Translations under genes and position numbers: made by a program
Assembly (NCBI GenBank): GCA_964017065.1
Contig: OZ024787.1
Location: forward strand, 6,507,301 to 6,571,300
DNA length: 64,000 nt
Direction of reading: 5' to 3'
Source: Haliclona indistincta
Lineage: Eukaryota; Porifera; Demospongiae; Haplosclerida; Chalinidae
The notes under the pieces: generated by a model
The model's database searches: none
What the model saw: only the letters and a program-made list of their open reading frames with translations
Told to the model about the DNA's origin: nothing
Shown: piece after piece, positions 1 to 11,607 of the stretch
Position numbering within the stretch: the stretch's first letter is position 1
Layout: each line of letters begins with the position of its first letter

Positions 1-209
1 ACGAGATAGATGATGATGCCCTGACTAGAGAACAGGCCATACTGGATGAACACGACGATCTAATGGCAGGAGACCACTCATGGATAGCTTCGCCTCCGCC
101 GACTCCTCTCAACGGAAAGCAATGTCGTGTAGCATTTCTCGTCTACGCCAGTCAATCGTCACGTTGAATGACTCTACAAAAGCTGTAGCTACTCCTCCAG
201 ATTATTTCC

Positions 210-677
210 TTGTCCAAGACTGAGCAAAGAGCTGTTTCTGACTGCCTCCTAGCTATGTCACTACCTGATGACGATGATCTCTGTACATCCCTACTCGCTG
301 TAGAAGAATTGATACTACAATGTGATCTTGCCCTCAAGAAGGTGTCTACTCCCTCTACCTCTACTTCTGCTGCTAGTTCTACTTCTGTAGTTGATCCCCA
401 GGGTGTCAAACTTCCCAAACTCGAGGTCCCGACATTTGATGGCAACATCTTGAATTGGTGCATATTCTGGGAGCAGTTTGATGTTTCAGTTCATCGCAGG
501 ACCGCCTTGTCAGACGCAGAGAAGTTAGTATACCTCAGAAGTTCCCTGAAGAGCATTTCTGCCAAGGGCGTCATCGAAGACCTCTCTCACTCAGGTGATT
601 TCTGCACTGAAGCTGTTAAGAGTATGAAAGACCACTACGACCGACCCCGACTGGTGCACCAACCCATGTGCAGATAA
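210..677 (+). pseudogene. BEL/Pao gag-like (DUF1759) fragment
   Basis: The frame encodes VKLPKLEVPTFDGN followed by WCIFWEQFDVSVH and KLVYLRSSL. This LPxFxG...W..F...F pattern is the capsid-like DUF1759 region found at the start of BEL/Pao polyproteins. The frame is lost near 660 and resumes in other frames at about 690-830. The upstream part is acidic and Ser/Thr rich. Confidence 0.8.
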
Positions 678-1027
678 TATTGAACGCACCGACCATCAAG
701 GACGGGAGTGGACGTGAGCTAAAGAGACTACATGACGTAGTGCAGCAACATCTCAGAGCCCTGAAGACACTTGGTTATGACCCTTCAGGCCCATTTTATC
801 ACCTCAGTACTTGAGCTAAAGCTTGACGCAAACACTATGTTGGAATGGCAAAGACACAGCCAAGACGTAGCTGGTGTACCTCACTACCTGAAGCTTTTGA
901 AGTTTTTAGACCTCAGAGCACAGGCGTCAGAGGCCTCTCCCATAGAACACAAGAAACCTCCACCTCGCCTTGACGTACGACCCAAGAGTGGACATTATCA
1001 CTTCCACATTAACACTAATCCTGTCTT

Positions 1028-1800
1028 GTGTGTAAAGCTGAAGATCACATTCTCTCTTCTTGTCCTCAGTTCAAAGCACTCACGCACGACCAGAGGACAG
1101 CTGTATTAAAGTCGCATGGCCTGTGTTTGAATTGTTTACGACCAGGTCATTATGTCCATCAGTGCAAATCTCTACACCGCTACAAGAAATGTCAAAAGTT
1201 TCATCACACGTTGTTACATGTTGACTCACCTGCCACTCCTCCTGCAAATCCACAGGCACCTGTAACAATCACCAATAATGCAGCCAATACAATGGGTTCT
1301 CGCCACGCTTTGCTCATGACATGTCAAGTATTAGTACACGGTCCAGATGGTATGACAACTGAGGCTCGAGCACTTCTCGACTCTGCATCTTCTGCATCAT
1401 TTGTTTCGGAGAGATTGGCACAAAGTCTTTGTCTTCTATGCTCTCGCCAAAACACCACACTGGTCTCTCACATAGCTTCTCTTCCCATTCATTTGCCAAA
1501 GTTAGTGTCTCGCCTAAGGATGACCCGACCAGAAACATCAATTTGTCTGCTGTCATCTTACCCCGTGTGACCGGTGATCTACCAATCCAGTCTGTACCCT
1601 TCAAACCCGAGTGGACACACTTGTCAGACCTGACCTTAGCCGATCCAAACTTCGTCAACCAGACCGCATTGATCTTCTCTTAGGCATCGATGTATTTGTT
1701 TGGAGCTCCCGGCGGTTTGGAGCTCTTGGTTCACCCTCAGCATTTGAGACCGACTTTGGCTGGGTCATTGCTGGAGAAATGAAGCACCTAGGTGCAGATG
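1028..1800 (+). pseudogene. BEL/Pao zinc knuckle and aspartic protease (DUF1758) fragment
   Basis: A Cys-His knuckle reads CLNCLRPGHYVHQC near 1122-1165. The protease follows in the same frame: ARALLDSASSASFVSERLAQ near 1363-1425 has the D-S-A/G core of the retropepsin-like DUF1758. Frames then change twice (about 1440 and 1640) before the FETDFGWVIAGE stretch near 1745-1780, which normally precedes RT. Confidence 0.85.
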
Positions 1801-1814
1801 CCTCGGTGGAATGA

Positions 1815-2790
1815 CACTATATCCACAAAAATAACTATCCACCATTCCACAAACACAGCAACTGCAGATTCATGTATACAGGATTTCTGTACAGCAGTGT
1901 GCTTTAGTTATGCAATCAGAAGCCAATCAGTGCTAACCACTAATTCAACTGGGCGTGTCTATAATGTTCACAGCACCATTATCTATGACAGCACGTACAC
2001 GAGTGAGATAGCGTCCATAGCTTGCTTACACAGTTTATTTAGACACACGCTGCTATCCTGTAACCTATCAGCTTCTAGGCAGTCAACTGTGGATAGTTTT
2101 GTCTACGGATAACTCTAGATCGCCAGCATCGGCCATCGATATCGATCGCGAGATAAGCAAATTTACGCCATAACTCGAGAACGCAGCTTCATATACAACT
2201 ATACAAGTCTGCCATGCTGTTCTGAAGTAAAAAAAACGAACTCACTAGCTGTAAGGCAGCCAGCAGTAGACACTTTTGTCTTTACATCACCAACGCGAGC
2301 TCAAGCTCGAGCTGTAGGCTTTCGAGAGAATTTCGCTGGACCTACCAAGCTGTTTGGTAGTACAAACGAACTCACTAGCTGTAAGGCAGTCAGCTGTAAA
2401 CTGTTTTGTCTTTAGAGGAGTCCAGATAGCCGGGAACAGCCATCGAGGTAAGCATCTCACGTCATAACTCACGAACAGAGCTTTAGAACCAACAATTTAT
2501 CAATACAGTTCCAAGCAAATAGCGATTTCTACCTGTGTTGCTGATATCAGCGCTTAGTTTTTAGCGTGCGATGCGCTATGCCGGCAACGGACAGAAGGGA
2601 AGGAGGGAGACAGCGCGAAGATTGCCTGATCTGAGTACAACAGTTAGCCTAGCACGCACGATGCCTGGCAGCTAGTGCGCATGCGTTGTGCTCTGGTCAA
2701 TGCTGCCTCACGCGCCCGCAAAGGAACGCGTGCGCGCGAGATGGGCGGTGACGCTTGCTGTGGTTAACCTTATTCAAAGCTGCGCTCTAA
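1815..2790. repeat. insert in BEL/Pao pol with degenerate tandem units
   Basis: This kilobase separates two adjacent parts of the pol reading frame. It contains two clear copies of a unit beginning GAACTCACTAGCTGTAAGGC (near 2237 and 2367) and a more diverged one near 2055-2110, each followed by TTTTGTCTTTA or TTTTGTCTAC. Such arrays are common in LTR or promoter regions, so it could be a solo LTR of another element. No protein-coding signal is seen. Confidence 0.6.
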
Positions 2791-2796
2791 ATATCA

Positions 2797-3690
2797 TTTG
2801 AACACTTTGATCACCATCACTCTCAAACTCATGATGGCCGCTTCATTGGCCCTCTTCCAAAGAAAAGTCCTGCGCCTCGTATTGGTGAATCACGATCTCA
2901 AGCAGTTAGAAGATTTCAATCTCTAGAGCGATTGCTCCATTCAAAGAAACAGTTTCAGGAGTTATCAGTGGTAATGGGTGAGTACTTTGACCAAAACCAT
3001 GCAGAGCTAGTTCCCACAGCAGACCTAGAAAAACCAGTACATGAAGTGTTTTATCTCCCTCTACAGGTGGTTCGCAAAAAGTCCATCAGCACTATACCAA
3101 ACTGCGTGCTGTCTTTGACGCATCAGCCGCATCCTCGTCCAGTATCTCCCACTAAGATACACTACTCGTTGGACCTACCGTTCAGTCCTCCTTGATCAGT
3201 GTGTTGCTTCGTTTTCGCATGCATCGTATCGCATTGACGGCTGATGTTTCCCGTATGTATCGAGCAGTACTCCTAAATCCCTCCGATGAAGATCTACATT
3301 GTTTCGTATGGAGGTCCTCACCAACTGAACCACTCCGTGATTACAGAATGAATCGTGTTACGTTCGGAGTAGCTGCCTCATCATACGCCGCTAATATGGC
3401 TGTCAGACAAAACGCCATCAACCTTGCCGCCCAATTTCCATTAGCCGCCCAAGCTGTACATCAGTCCTTCTATGTGGATGATGCACTAACAGGTGCTAAT
3501 TCAGTAGAGGAAACAATATCTCTTCAGAAGCAATTGCAGGAACTCTTTCAGCATGGAGGGTTCACATTACGTAAGTGGAATTCAAGTAATCCGTGTGTGC
3601 TTCGACAGATTCCAAAAGAACTGACAGACACGCAGACACAATGTACTATGCCTGAGGCAACTGAGTACACTAAGACACTTGGAATTGAAT
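2797..3690 (+). pseudogene. BEL/Pao reverse transcriptase fragment
   Basis: The RT region starts with the typical HDGRFIGPLPKK near 2830. After a frame change near 3080 it continues with KLRAVFDAS, a stop near 3154, LTADVSRMYRAV (first catalytic Asp region), RVTFGVAASSYAAN and the catalytic FYVDDALTGAN near 3468-3497. At least one frameshift and two stops make it non-functional. Confidence 0.9.
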
Positions 3691-3789
3691 AGAATACTAT
3701 CACAGACCACTTCAGACTCTCCGTGGGCGCTCTACCATTACAACCTGATCTAACCAAAAGAGTGCTCATACCCGACGTAAGCAAAGTGT

Positions 3790-4665
3790 TTGACATCTTC
3801 CGCTTGGTTTGCTCCTTGTACCATCAAGATGAAGATCGTCTTTCAACAGCTGTGGGAGACTAAACTCGACTGGGACGACACTGTTCCAAATGACGTACAG
3901 GACACTTGGGCACGATGGAGGAGGGAGCTTGGCGTCCTATCCAATAAACAGATTCCTCGCTATCTGTTGAGTAAAGATTCTCAGGTTGTTTCCAGCCAGG
4001 TTCATGGTTTCTCAGATGCGTCTGAACGAGCCTATGCTGCTGTCGTGTACCTTCGTATAGAGTGTGCCAATGGAATTGTACAAATATCTCTAATATCTTC
4101 AAAAACAAGAGTAGCACCTATCAAGAAGACTACGATTCCAAGATTGGAACTTTGTGGAGCTGGACTACTTGCTCAACTTGTTAGCTACACTTGTTCTACC
4201 ATCAAGATCCCTATTGATCAAGTCCATAATTGGACCGATAGCATGATCGTGTTGAGTTGGATAACAGGCAATCCAAGGCACCTGAAAACATACATGGGAA
4301 ACCGAGTATCGGATATCCTAGAATGCTCCAGTTCAAGCTCTTGGCGTCATATCAATGGAGTGCAGAATCCAGCAGATTGTGCGTCGAGAGGATTGTTTCC
4401 ATCGGAGTTGATAGACCATGAGTTATGGTGGGAAGGCCCACGTTGGTTAAAGTTACCGTCTTCGTGTTGGCCAGAGCAATCTCATGTTCAACAAGTGTCG
4501 ATCGAAGAGGAGGAAAAGCAAGTGTCACTTCTCACTCTCTCTCAAGATGAAGTAATTCCAGTGATTCCAATAGACAAGTATTCTAACTTCTCTCATCTTA
4601 AGCGTATCACGGCATGGATTCGTCGATTTGTTCACAACTGTCAAGCTAAAGTGGCTCGCAAATGA
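3790..4665 (+). pseudogene. BEL/Pao peptidase A17/RNase H region
   Basis: A long open frame follows a shift at about 3800. It encodes HGFSDASERAYAAVVYL (RNase H-like), IPRLELCGAGLLAQLV, WTDSMIVLSWI and NPADCASRGLFPSELI, the conserved core between RT and integrase in BEL/Pao pol. It ends at a TGA at 4663 that is in the frame of the following integrase region. Confidence 0.9.
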
Positions 4666-4683
4666 GTAATCCACTCTCCCTAT

Positions 4684-5470
4684 TTGAGTGCCAAAGAAAT
4701 CTACGAAGCTGAGTTGTACTGGTTTTCCAAAGTTCAAAAACAGAGTTTCTTGGCTGACGTTAATGCCATCAAGTCCGGAAAGAAACTTTGTCGCTCCAGC
4801 CCCTTACTCTCTCTTGACCCTATTGTTGATGAATGTGGACTACTTCGAGTGGGTGGTCATGAACAACACTCTGGTCAATCATACTCAAGTAAGCATCCTG
4901 TGATACTGCAGGGTAAACACGTCATCACTAAATTACTCATTCGATGTGAGCACATTCGCCTACTACACTGTGGTCCAACTCTACTCTCATCCTCTCTCAA
5001 TCGTCGAGTTCACATCATCGCTGAACGTAGAGTTATTCGTTCAATCACCCGCTCTTGTGTGACCTGTCGCAGAATCGCTGCTCGATCTCCGAACCAGATG
5101 TTTGGTCAACTTCCTTGTGAACGTGTGACACCCGACATAGTTTTCAACAAAGTTGGACTGGACTACGCAGGACCTCTCCTCCTCAAGCTATAATTAGGAC
5201 GCACACGTAAGCCGGTAATTGTTAAAGCATACGTATGTGTGTTCGTATCCTTATCTGTAAAAGCTGTGCATTTGGAGTTGGTGTCGGATTTGACCCCTGT
5301 CTACGGAGATTCATATCCCAACGTGGTAAACCAGTAGTGTTGTGGAGTGATAGTGGCAAGAATTTGTTGGTGCTCATAACGAGATTGCTGAATTGACAGA
5401 GTTTCTCAATTCGATGAAGACACAAAAATCAGTGTCCGAATTTTGCTCAACACAGAACATGCAATGGGAA
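4684..5470 (+). pseudogene. BEL/Pao integrase fragment
   Basis: The frame encodes the H2C2-like zinc-binding region (IRLLHCGPTLLSSSLNRR ... RSCVTCRRIAARSPNQMFGQL) and then GLDYAGPLLLKL, the first catalytic Asp region. After a stop near 5191 the same domain continues (VKAVHLELVSDLTP) and shifts frame to SDSGKNF near 5349. The element then ends. Confidence 0.88.
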
Positions 5471-5638
5471 TAGGGGTTTTCCAAAAGTACGGCATCTACA
5501 ACAATTATCATAGTAACGCATGCGGCCGCCATTTTGTTTGGGTCCACTTGTACAAGATTCACTGCCTGTACTATCTTAGACTACACTATCACTATAATGA
5601 ATACCAGCTTTTACCGTAAATCAGGAAATTTTCGTGTA

Positions 5639-6573
5639 CAGTACGTATTGGTTATAGCGTGGCCGCGAGTAACGATTTATCTGTTATAGCGATAGAATCA
5701 TAAATAATCAAAAGCAAAACGTTACCTTACCATACAAATTGTATCGGATATAGCGATCTCGGCTATAGCGATAAACCTGGTATAACGATAGGAAGACGCG
5801 AGGCAAAACGCACAATTCTGTATAAAAGCGGATCGTTTTTAGCGATGGCCGACCACGCCCACATTGGCATGTGTGATGTACTGAACAATGTAGTTTAATG
5901 ATTGTAATGTGTATGTGCTTGTGGTGTAGGTTGTCTTAATGTGTATTGTATGCTTGTAGTTGTATTGTGTATTGTAGTGAATAGCGAAGCAGTCTGTCTG
6001 TATGTCTGGTTTAGTTTTTGTATTTAAGTGACTGTCCATGTGTGTGTTGTTGTTTGAAGTAGTAGCTCAAACTTGAACTGTCAGTCTGTGCGGCATTATT
6101 ACAGCATGTCTATGAGAACATGTGTTGAAGAGACTGAGCTACGACGGATCGCGATCGATCGATCGATCGCAGCATCGCACCAGCACTTCACCTAGGCCTA
6201 TCTATACATGTTAACTGTCAGTGCAGCAATTGCTATGCTGGTCAATGGTATACTTGTACACATTGACCAGCATAGCTAACTTTGTGTTTCTCACTCGTCT
6301 GTGGACTACATTTGTTGTAGAGAAGCGGAGCTGAAGGTGATACCTGTATTTACCACGCTTGATGATAACCTTCAGCGTTTGATAGAACTTTCCATGGCTG
6401 CTACAGTAGCAGAGCAAGCTGCATGGCTGCCGTGCGCGCGTATAATTATTACTTCCGATGATGTCATTATTAATAGTATATGAATATTAATCAGTATCGA
6501 GCGTAACGATATACCACTTATTATGATAGAATCGCCCAAATTCAAAGACTCATGCTATAACCGATACGTTCTG
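5639..6573. mobile_element. TA-flanked inverted-repeat element, nested in a second MITE
   Basis: The ends form inverted repeats (CAGTACGTATTGGTTATAGC at 5639; GCTATAACCGATACGTTCTG ending at 6573), each next to TA, as in pogo/Tc1-type elements. The interior repeats 'tatagcgata' motifs and holds a TG-rich stretch (5890-6010) and a GATC repeat (6149-6166). It sits inside another AT-rich element with 'gaaaattttcgtg' ends (about 5620-6650). No transposase is seen. Confidence 0.6.
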
Positions 6574-6702
6574 TAAGAAAATTTTCGTGTTAAAATCTTT
6601 TCGTGGGTCGACCTGCCCATCACGAAAATATTTTAACATCAAAATTTATCAACGTGTAACATAGTTTCTAGACAAAACTGCATGACTGTTACTATTATAC
6701 AG

Positions 6703-7006
6703 GATGGAAGAGATAGAACATTGTCTGGAAGCAGCACATCTTGTTATTGATGCTGTTGCACAAAAGGTGTCAAGAAATTCTGTGGGAGAGCAGAAATTGA
6801 TAAAATCTTCAATAGCTCTGATGCTGTACTTAATAGCCAAATTAGACACTGTAAAATTTTCACAAAATGCTTCAGAAGACTTCAACCAAGGTGGAGAAAT
6901 GAAGGACCGTGCATTAAAAAGAATTCATCTACTTTTGAGTAATTGGATGCGAAGTGGGATTGGTTCAAGATTTGGTATGCGAGATTCACCCGAATTAGAA
7001 TTGAAG
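6703..7006 (+). CDS. possible upstream exon, unknown function
   Basis: An open stretch begins with ATG at 6704, directly after a TATTATACAG acceptor-like site, and runs 101 codons to a phase 0 donor at 7007 (GTATTG). The product looks helical (EEIEHCLEAAHLVIDAVAQK, SIALMLYLIAKLDTV, LKRIHLLLSNWMRSG). It could splice in phase to the exon at 10500, so it may be the first recognised exon of the RNF213-like gene. It could also be an independent gene fragment: the following segment (7128-7237) has a relative at 36455-36590, which suggests mobile DNA. No domain is recognised. Confidence 0.4.
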
Positions 7007-7127
7007 GTATTGATTATTAAAAATCCCACATGCGGACTTGCAGTACAGAACAAATGAAAAGTATTCAATCTATGTGCGAAACATGCGTTATATCTGACAC
7101 ACAATGATATTCATGATCAAATTTCAG

Positions 7128-7237
7128 CAACGCAGTGTTTGCCATTGTGGAGCAACAGGTTCGCCCTGTGAAGACAGTTGTAAACTCTTTTTACGAAGAT
7201 AAAACTGTTCAAGCAAGCTCATCTGCCATTTGTGCAG
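7128..7237 (+). other. exon-like segment with a diverged copy at 36455-36590
   Basis: The segment lies between ATTTCAG and GTATAT and encodes FAIVEQQ and SSAICA in one frame. A similar stretch at about 36455-36590 encodes FAIAEQH and SSAICA but has an in-frame stop. The phase does not fit cleanly to the exon ending at 7006. It may be a duplicated exon or the remnant of an unrecognised transposon gene. Confidence 0.35.
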
Positions 7238-7784
7238 GTATATATGCGAGCTTTTTGCTGAGTACATAACTTACTAACGCCAAGCCTCCTTCAAATCTTA
7301 TCGGCTAATTGACAGAATCTCTGATTTCACTATAAACCAGATTGTTCAACAACGAGGCTCGAACGCTCCAAAACACACAAATTTTGACTGAAAATAGGTG
7401 TAGTTTGACATTTTTCCTGCCCCGCAAGTGCGCTCATTTAGTGCCCCACCAAACTGAGTCCTGGCTACGCCACTGATTATTGAGCGAAAGTAAATAATTA
7501 TGTAGAAGTTGTGCTCTTGTTTTTTAAAGCAGCAGAGTATGGGCTAGTTATCAGAATACTGGCCGATAAATTTATTTGCATTTTCCGGTCACTCTCATCT
7601 TCTAGAATGTGTCTCGTGTAAACACGAACTGAACGCTTCGAATCTTTGGTTGCATACAGGCTTACAACAGAGTCATACACCAGTGCATAGCTGACTTCGC
7701 CTCCTCCTCTAGCTTTCTGTAACGAAGTGGCCGAATATACGTTGTGACCGATTATTGGTTCATTACTCTAGTTCATTACTCTAG

Positions 7785-7825
7785 TTGGTTGCATACGAAT
7801 CATACAAAGATTCGTATGCAACCAA
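7785..7825. repeat. perfect 17 bp hairpin
   Basis: TTGGTTGCATACGAATC at 7785-7801 and its exact complement at 7809-7825 flank the loop ATACAAA. It may be the core of a small foldback. The surrounding 7240-8800 region shows no genes. Confidence 0.7.
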
Positions 7826-8803
7826 AGATACAATGAGACGTAAAAAATAAAATTGTAATTAACCAATAATGACTAGGTCAATAATCATTAATGTATAGCG
7901 CTGATGTGTAATAAAAATTATTACAAATTAATCATGATGTTCAAAGGATCATTAAAAACAGATGTACCCTCTTCCTTAAGGTGGTGGGTACAGGAATTAC
8001 AATAAGAATATATTCATAACAAGCTACGAGAATGCGTGGCAAAGATACAGATTATTATTAGTTAATTAACTAATTTTACTAGTTAGATAACACTGCGGTT
8101 TCAGATTTTGTTCTCTCCAGAAAAGTATGTGAACTCTTATACACACTTTTATTATGACACCTGCCTGGTGTTCGCAATTCTTTGTTGATTTTGGATATGA
8201 TAGCTTCAAAATGTGTAGCCTAGCCTTCTTCGTGATTCTAAGCATGGTTTTGAATCACGGCGACGTCTTTCTTGTGTTATGGCTGCCAGAGTAGTGTGGG
8301 TGGACACGATTGCTCGGTTGACGGCCTTAGAAGCTGGGGACAACTACCATGTAACAAAGCTCTATAGCGAATAATAGCCCGATAGAACTCTCTCTCTGTA
8401 CAACCGAGGCGTCACAAACTGCTTGTTTTTTCGACAATGAGGTTCGAGCATTAGTTCTTACCCATAGCACTGTATGTTGTACAAACAGTTACTATACACT
8501 AACACCGGTGTATTTGTAAGTTTGCTTCTTCTGAGCTGTAGAAAAGATTGTTAGTAAAAAGTAATTCGCACATGTGCACCCGCTGCTAGCCTTGTCCCCA
8601 GGCCATTTTTTTCGCTTACGAAACGGACGAACGGAAGGGTGAAAAAAGGGCCTGGTATCCATTGCAAGGGTGACCTTTGACCATTCCCCAGAATCTGGGG
8701 GTTCCGTTCACACTCGAATATTTGTTTGTGGTAATTAGCCCGTATATTCACATGAAAATGGCGCTCCAAGAGGCCTACTGTCTGCGTTGCAACCTGTAGA
8801 AGC

Positions 8804-9270
8804 CAGGCCTGCCAACCAAAATTTTTCAAAAACCTTGAGATCATTAGTATTCATTATAATCAATAAAAATAGTAATTATCACGTCATTGTTACGTCATAA
8901 TTACATAATAATTTAACCGGGCATTCATTAATATTCATGAAAATAATATATTAACGAAGGGCGTGCTCAATTAATATCGCTCGTCGAACAATGGGCTCGC
9001 GTATGCTAAGCTGCTTTTCGCACTCTTTCAGTGTGCAAACATTTTACCAGTTGCTGAGGGGAGACAAACAGGAGTTTTGCTCTATGCGAGATCGAAACTA
9101 CGAGAAACATAATATTAGTTAACGCCCACAATAGGGATATAAAATCGATTTTCATGAGATTTGTCCTGCTGCCCGTGTGCCAGGGAGAATTTGACATCTC
9201 GCCGGGAGACCTGGAGAACAACCCCAAAACCTGGAGACTCCCGGGAAATCCGGGAGAGTTGGCAGGCCTG
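8804..9270. mobile_element. 467 bp TIR element (MITE) with 6 bp duplicated flanks
   Basis: The ends are CAGGCCTGCCAAC and GTTGGCAGGCCTG. Both are flanked by AGAAGC (8798-8803 and 9271-9276), a likely target duplication. One arm continues into 'ctcccggaaatccgggaga'-like sequence seen in MITEs of many animals. There is no coding capacity. Confidence 0.75.
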
Positions 9271-9276
9271 AGAAGC

Positions 9277-10499
9277 GGATCTAGTGCTCGGGTACGAGCA
9301 GAGAAGTCCTGTCTGTGTTCGCGTGGCCCCTACTGTGTATGGTGACTCTGTGCTGACATGTTTGACATACAATCGTTCACAGAGTCTCTTCGAAAACCGA
9401 GTATCTGGCGTCTACCACGTTGCTGCATTCGTCAGTAGCGTAACTACAGCACAGCAGGTATTGTATTGACAATCAGTAGCCAAGCCACGTGTTTTCATAG
9501 CTAGCGCATGCGCACAATTACCCATGCAATAGATACCAGGCCTTAATTTTCGCTTATTCATTTGTTTTGTTGCGACAGTTAATGGCAGGGGACGAGGCTA
9601 CCCGCCACCTTAGCTTCCTAGCTGAGATAAGGTCTTGAAACATGTAGGCAATTTTGTCTCACATGATTGATTTTCGCCTCTTTAAACAACTTTACAATAA
9701 CTGTTTTAGTTAACCCTCGGCGCTTGCGCGAGGGTTACGGTACTTGCTCTGTCGTTCGTTCGTTCGTTCATTCTGTCCATCGAGCTCAGCGATCACTTCT
9801 ACGCGCTGGTGAGGTTATGAGCATGATAAGCACGAAAATGGGTTGCAATGTGACTCGTGGATTTTGCTAAAGTGCTTTCGTTGTCGCGTTATGCATGGCT
9901 GACTCACCTTGTCTGCCATCTTGGACCTCTCTGAGAACACAAGCGCCTATAGTTGACTATCTAGTAGATACTGCAGGACTGGTCTAAAGTTGCATAGACA
10001 TCTCGAGAAAAGCCTATCTAAGAGTAAGCCTACAACATGTTCATGGTCACGCCCACGTGACACACCTTGTGGTCAGCACTTCGTTGTCTTCTGGTTAGCA
10101 GTGCAATTTTAATAGCAAGCAGGTTGGCTTTAGCTGCAAAGCTCCTTCTGCAAACCGTAACTAAGGTACTAACTCTACAATGTGCAACACGCCGAAAGTT
10201 TGTGAAATCTGTTCATTATTAAAATAATGTGATAATAATTGTTAGTTATAGTTTGTAATAATGATTTGACCCTTACAAAAACTGGTTTATTTATTATTAT
10301 TGTTAACAATTACAACACACAGGTGTATTTGTGTTTTTCTACCAGGAAGTATAATGCATATATCAGAGTACGAGAGCTATTTTTTTCTGTATAGCTTTCA
10401 CTCATTTACTTGCTCAATGTGCTTTTGCATGTTTTTGTTCTGTGCATGGTACACATGTGAAATCTTGGATTAAGTTTCTTTTGTACATTTTGCATGCAG
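9277..10499. other. non-coding interval before the 10500 exon
   Basis: No convincing gene is visible. A small hairpin with AACCCTCG/CGAGGGTT arms lies near 9713-9737, next to a short TTCG tandem repeat (about 9753-9770). The 10180-10380 stretch is AT rich. Confidence 0.4.
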
Positions 10500-11607
10500 A
10501 TATGGCAGCGTATTTTAGAGTTGAAGTGTCCAGCCTCAGTGGAACAGGATTGGTATACAGTGGTCAAGACCACTATCACACATAGAGTAAAATTGTTGAC
10601 CTGTGAAGCTCGTGTTGATCGGTTTCTTGAGCTGGAGAGTCGTCCTAACACTCCTGCTGTTATCATTGACATTCTCATGACTGAAGCCACTACTGCTCTG
10701 GATGAACTTGTGTTTAGAAGAGTGAGCATGTACATGTTATTATACTGTAAATCTTTAAATAGAAGCCCTTCTTGAATAGATGTCTATCCTTACTTGTGTA
10801 AAAATAAACGCCTATCATTGAAATGAGTACGCCATTCTAAAACCTTTCTTTGGAAACAGATGCCTTTATTTAGGATTTACAGTATTCATGGTCTCTTACT
10901 TTATACAGCCAACGACACACCAGTACTACACAAGGGGTAGTACAGGTCATGACTTTGGCAAGTTTACACATCATCGATCAGCTCGAGTTGTAAATTTGCT
11001 TGGAAAAACTTTGACAAGAAAGTATCCAAAGTTCAAGGATGAGTTAACTCTACCACTCAATGACCTGCTGGAGTGGGACCTGTGGCCAGCTTATGTATCA
11101 ATATATGGTCTGTACTCTAAAATTGTTGATTTTGATTACTATACATGTCAGTAGCCTGCTTTATAAACTTTATAATTTTGCAATGATACATCTAAGCATC
11201 ACGTTAAGTATTTGAGTCATTTTATTTGCATGTTGTACATTGATTCATTGGTCTCGTACTTGTACTCTTCATTACAGCTCGACAAGCCAACATCACTAAG
11301 GAAGACGATGGAAGTGAATGGCAGCTCATTTGCATATGTGCTATCAGTATTCTTCAAGCTGTTTGCAGTAGGATTTGTAGTGGGGATATCTGCATGCTTG
11401 ACTTGAGATTACTGTACAGTAAGAGGGCTCAGATGCACAAACTGTGTTTAGCAACCACTGTGGATGGGAAACCTCAACCTGGGATGCCCTCAGCTGATGT
11501 CGTCATCAATAGCTTGAAGCAGAGATTTAAAGAATATGAGCAGTTTAAAGTGTATCGAAAACAGTTGAGCCATGTGCTTTCCTACCTTACTTGTTTGAAA
11601 TTACAAG
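10500..11607 (+). CDS. RNF213-like: RNF213-like gene, three N-terminal-side exons
   Basis: Exon 10500-10721 (74 codons, phase 0) follows a TGCATGCAG acceptor and ends before GTGAGC. Exon 10909-11107 follows TTTATACAG and ends in phase 1. Exon 11278-11607 follows TTCATTACAG, is open for 110 codons and ends in phase 1 before GTAAAA. The translation is helical and charged, with motifs such as PLNDLLEWDLWPAYVSIYG and LDLRLLYSKRAQMHKLCL. Membership of the RNF213-like gene rests on strand, perfect phase agreement between all three exons, and phase agreement with the next convincing exon at 32140 (one leftover base plus two). I do not recognise a named domain here. The alternative is a separate upstream gene of unknown function. 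Confidence 0.6.

Larger units (their letters stand above)
1..5470 (+). mobile_element. BEL/Pao LTR retrotransposon, decayed and truncated at both ends
   Basis: The order gag-like, protease, RT, RNase H, integrase on one strand, plus family signatures, identifies BEL/Pao. The 5' end lies before the window and the 3' end stops in the integrase core near 5470. Frameshifts and stops occur in every domain (for example a stop near 3154, one at 3690 and one at 4663), and a 1 kb segment (about 1815-2790) interrupts pol. No LTR is visible. The copy is certainly not autonomous. Confidence 0.9.
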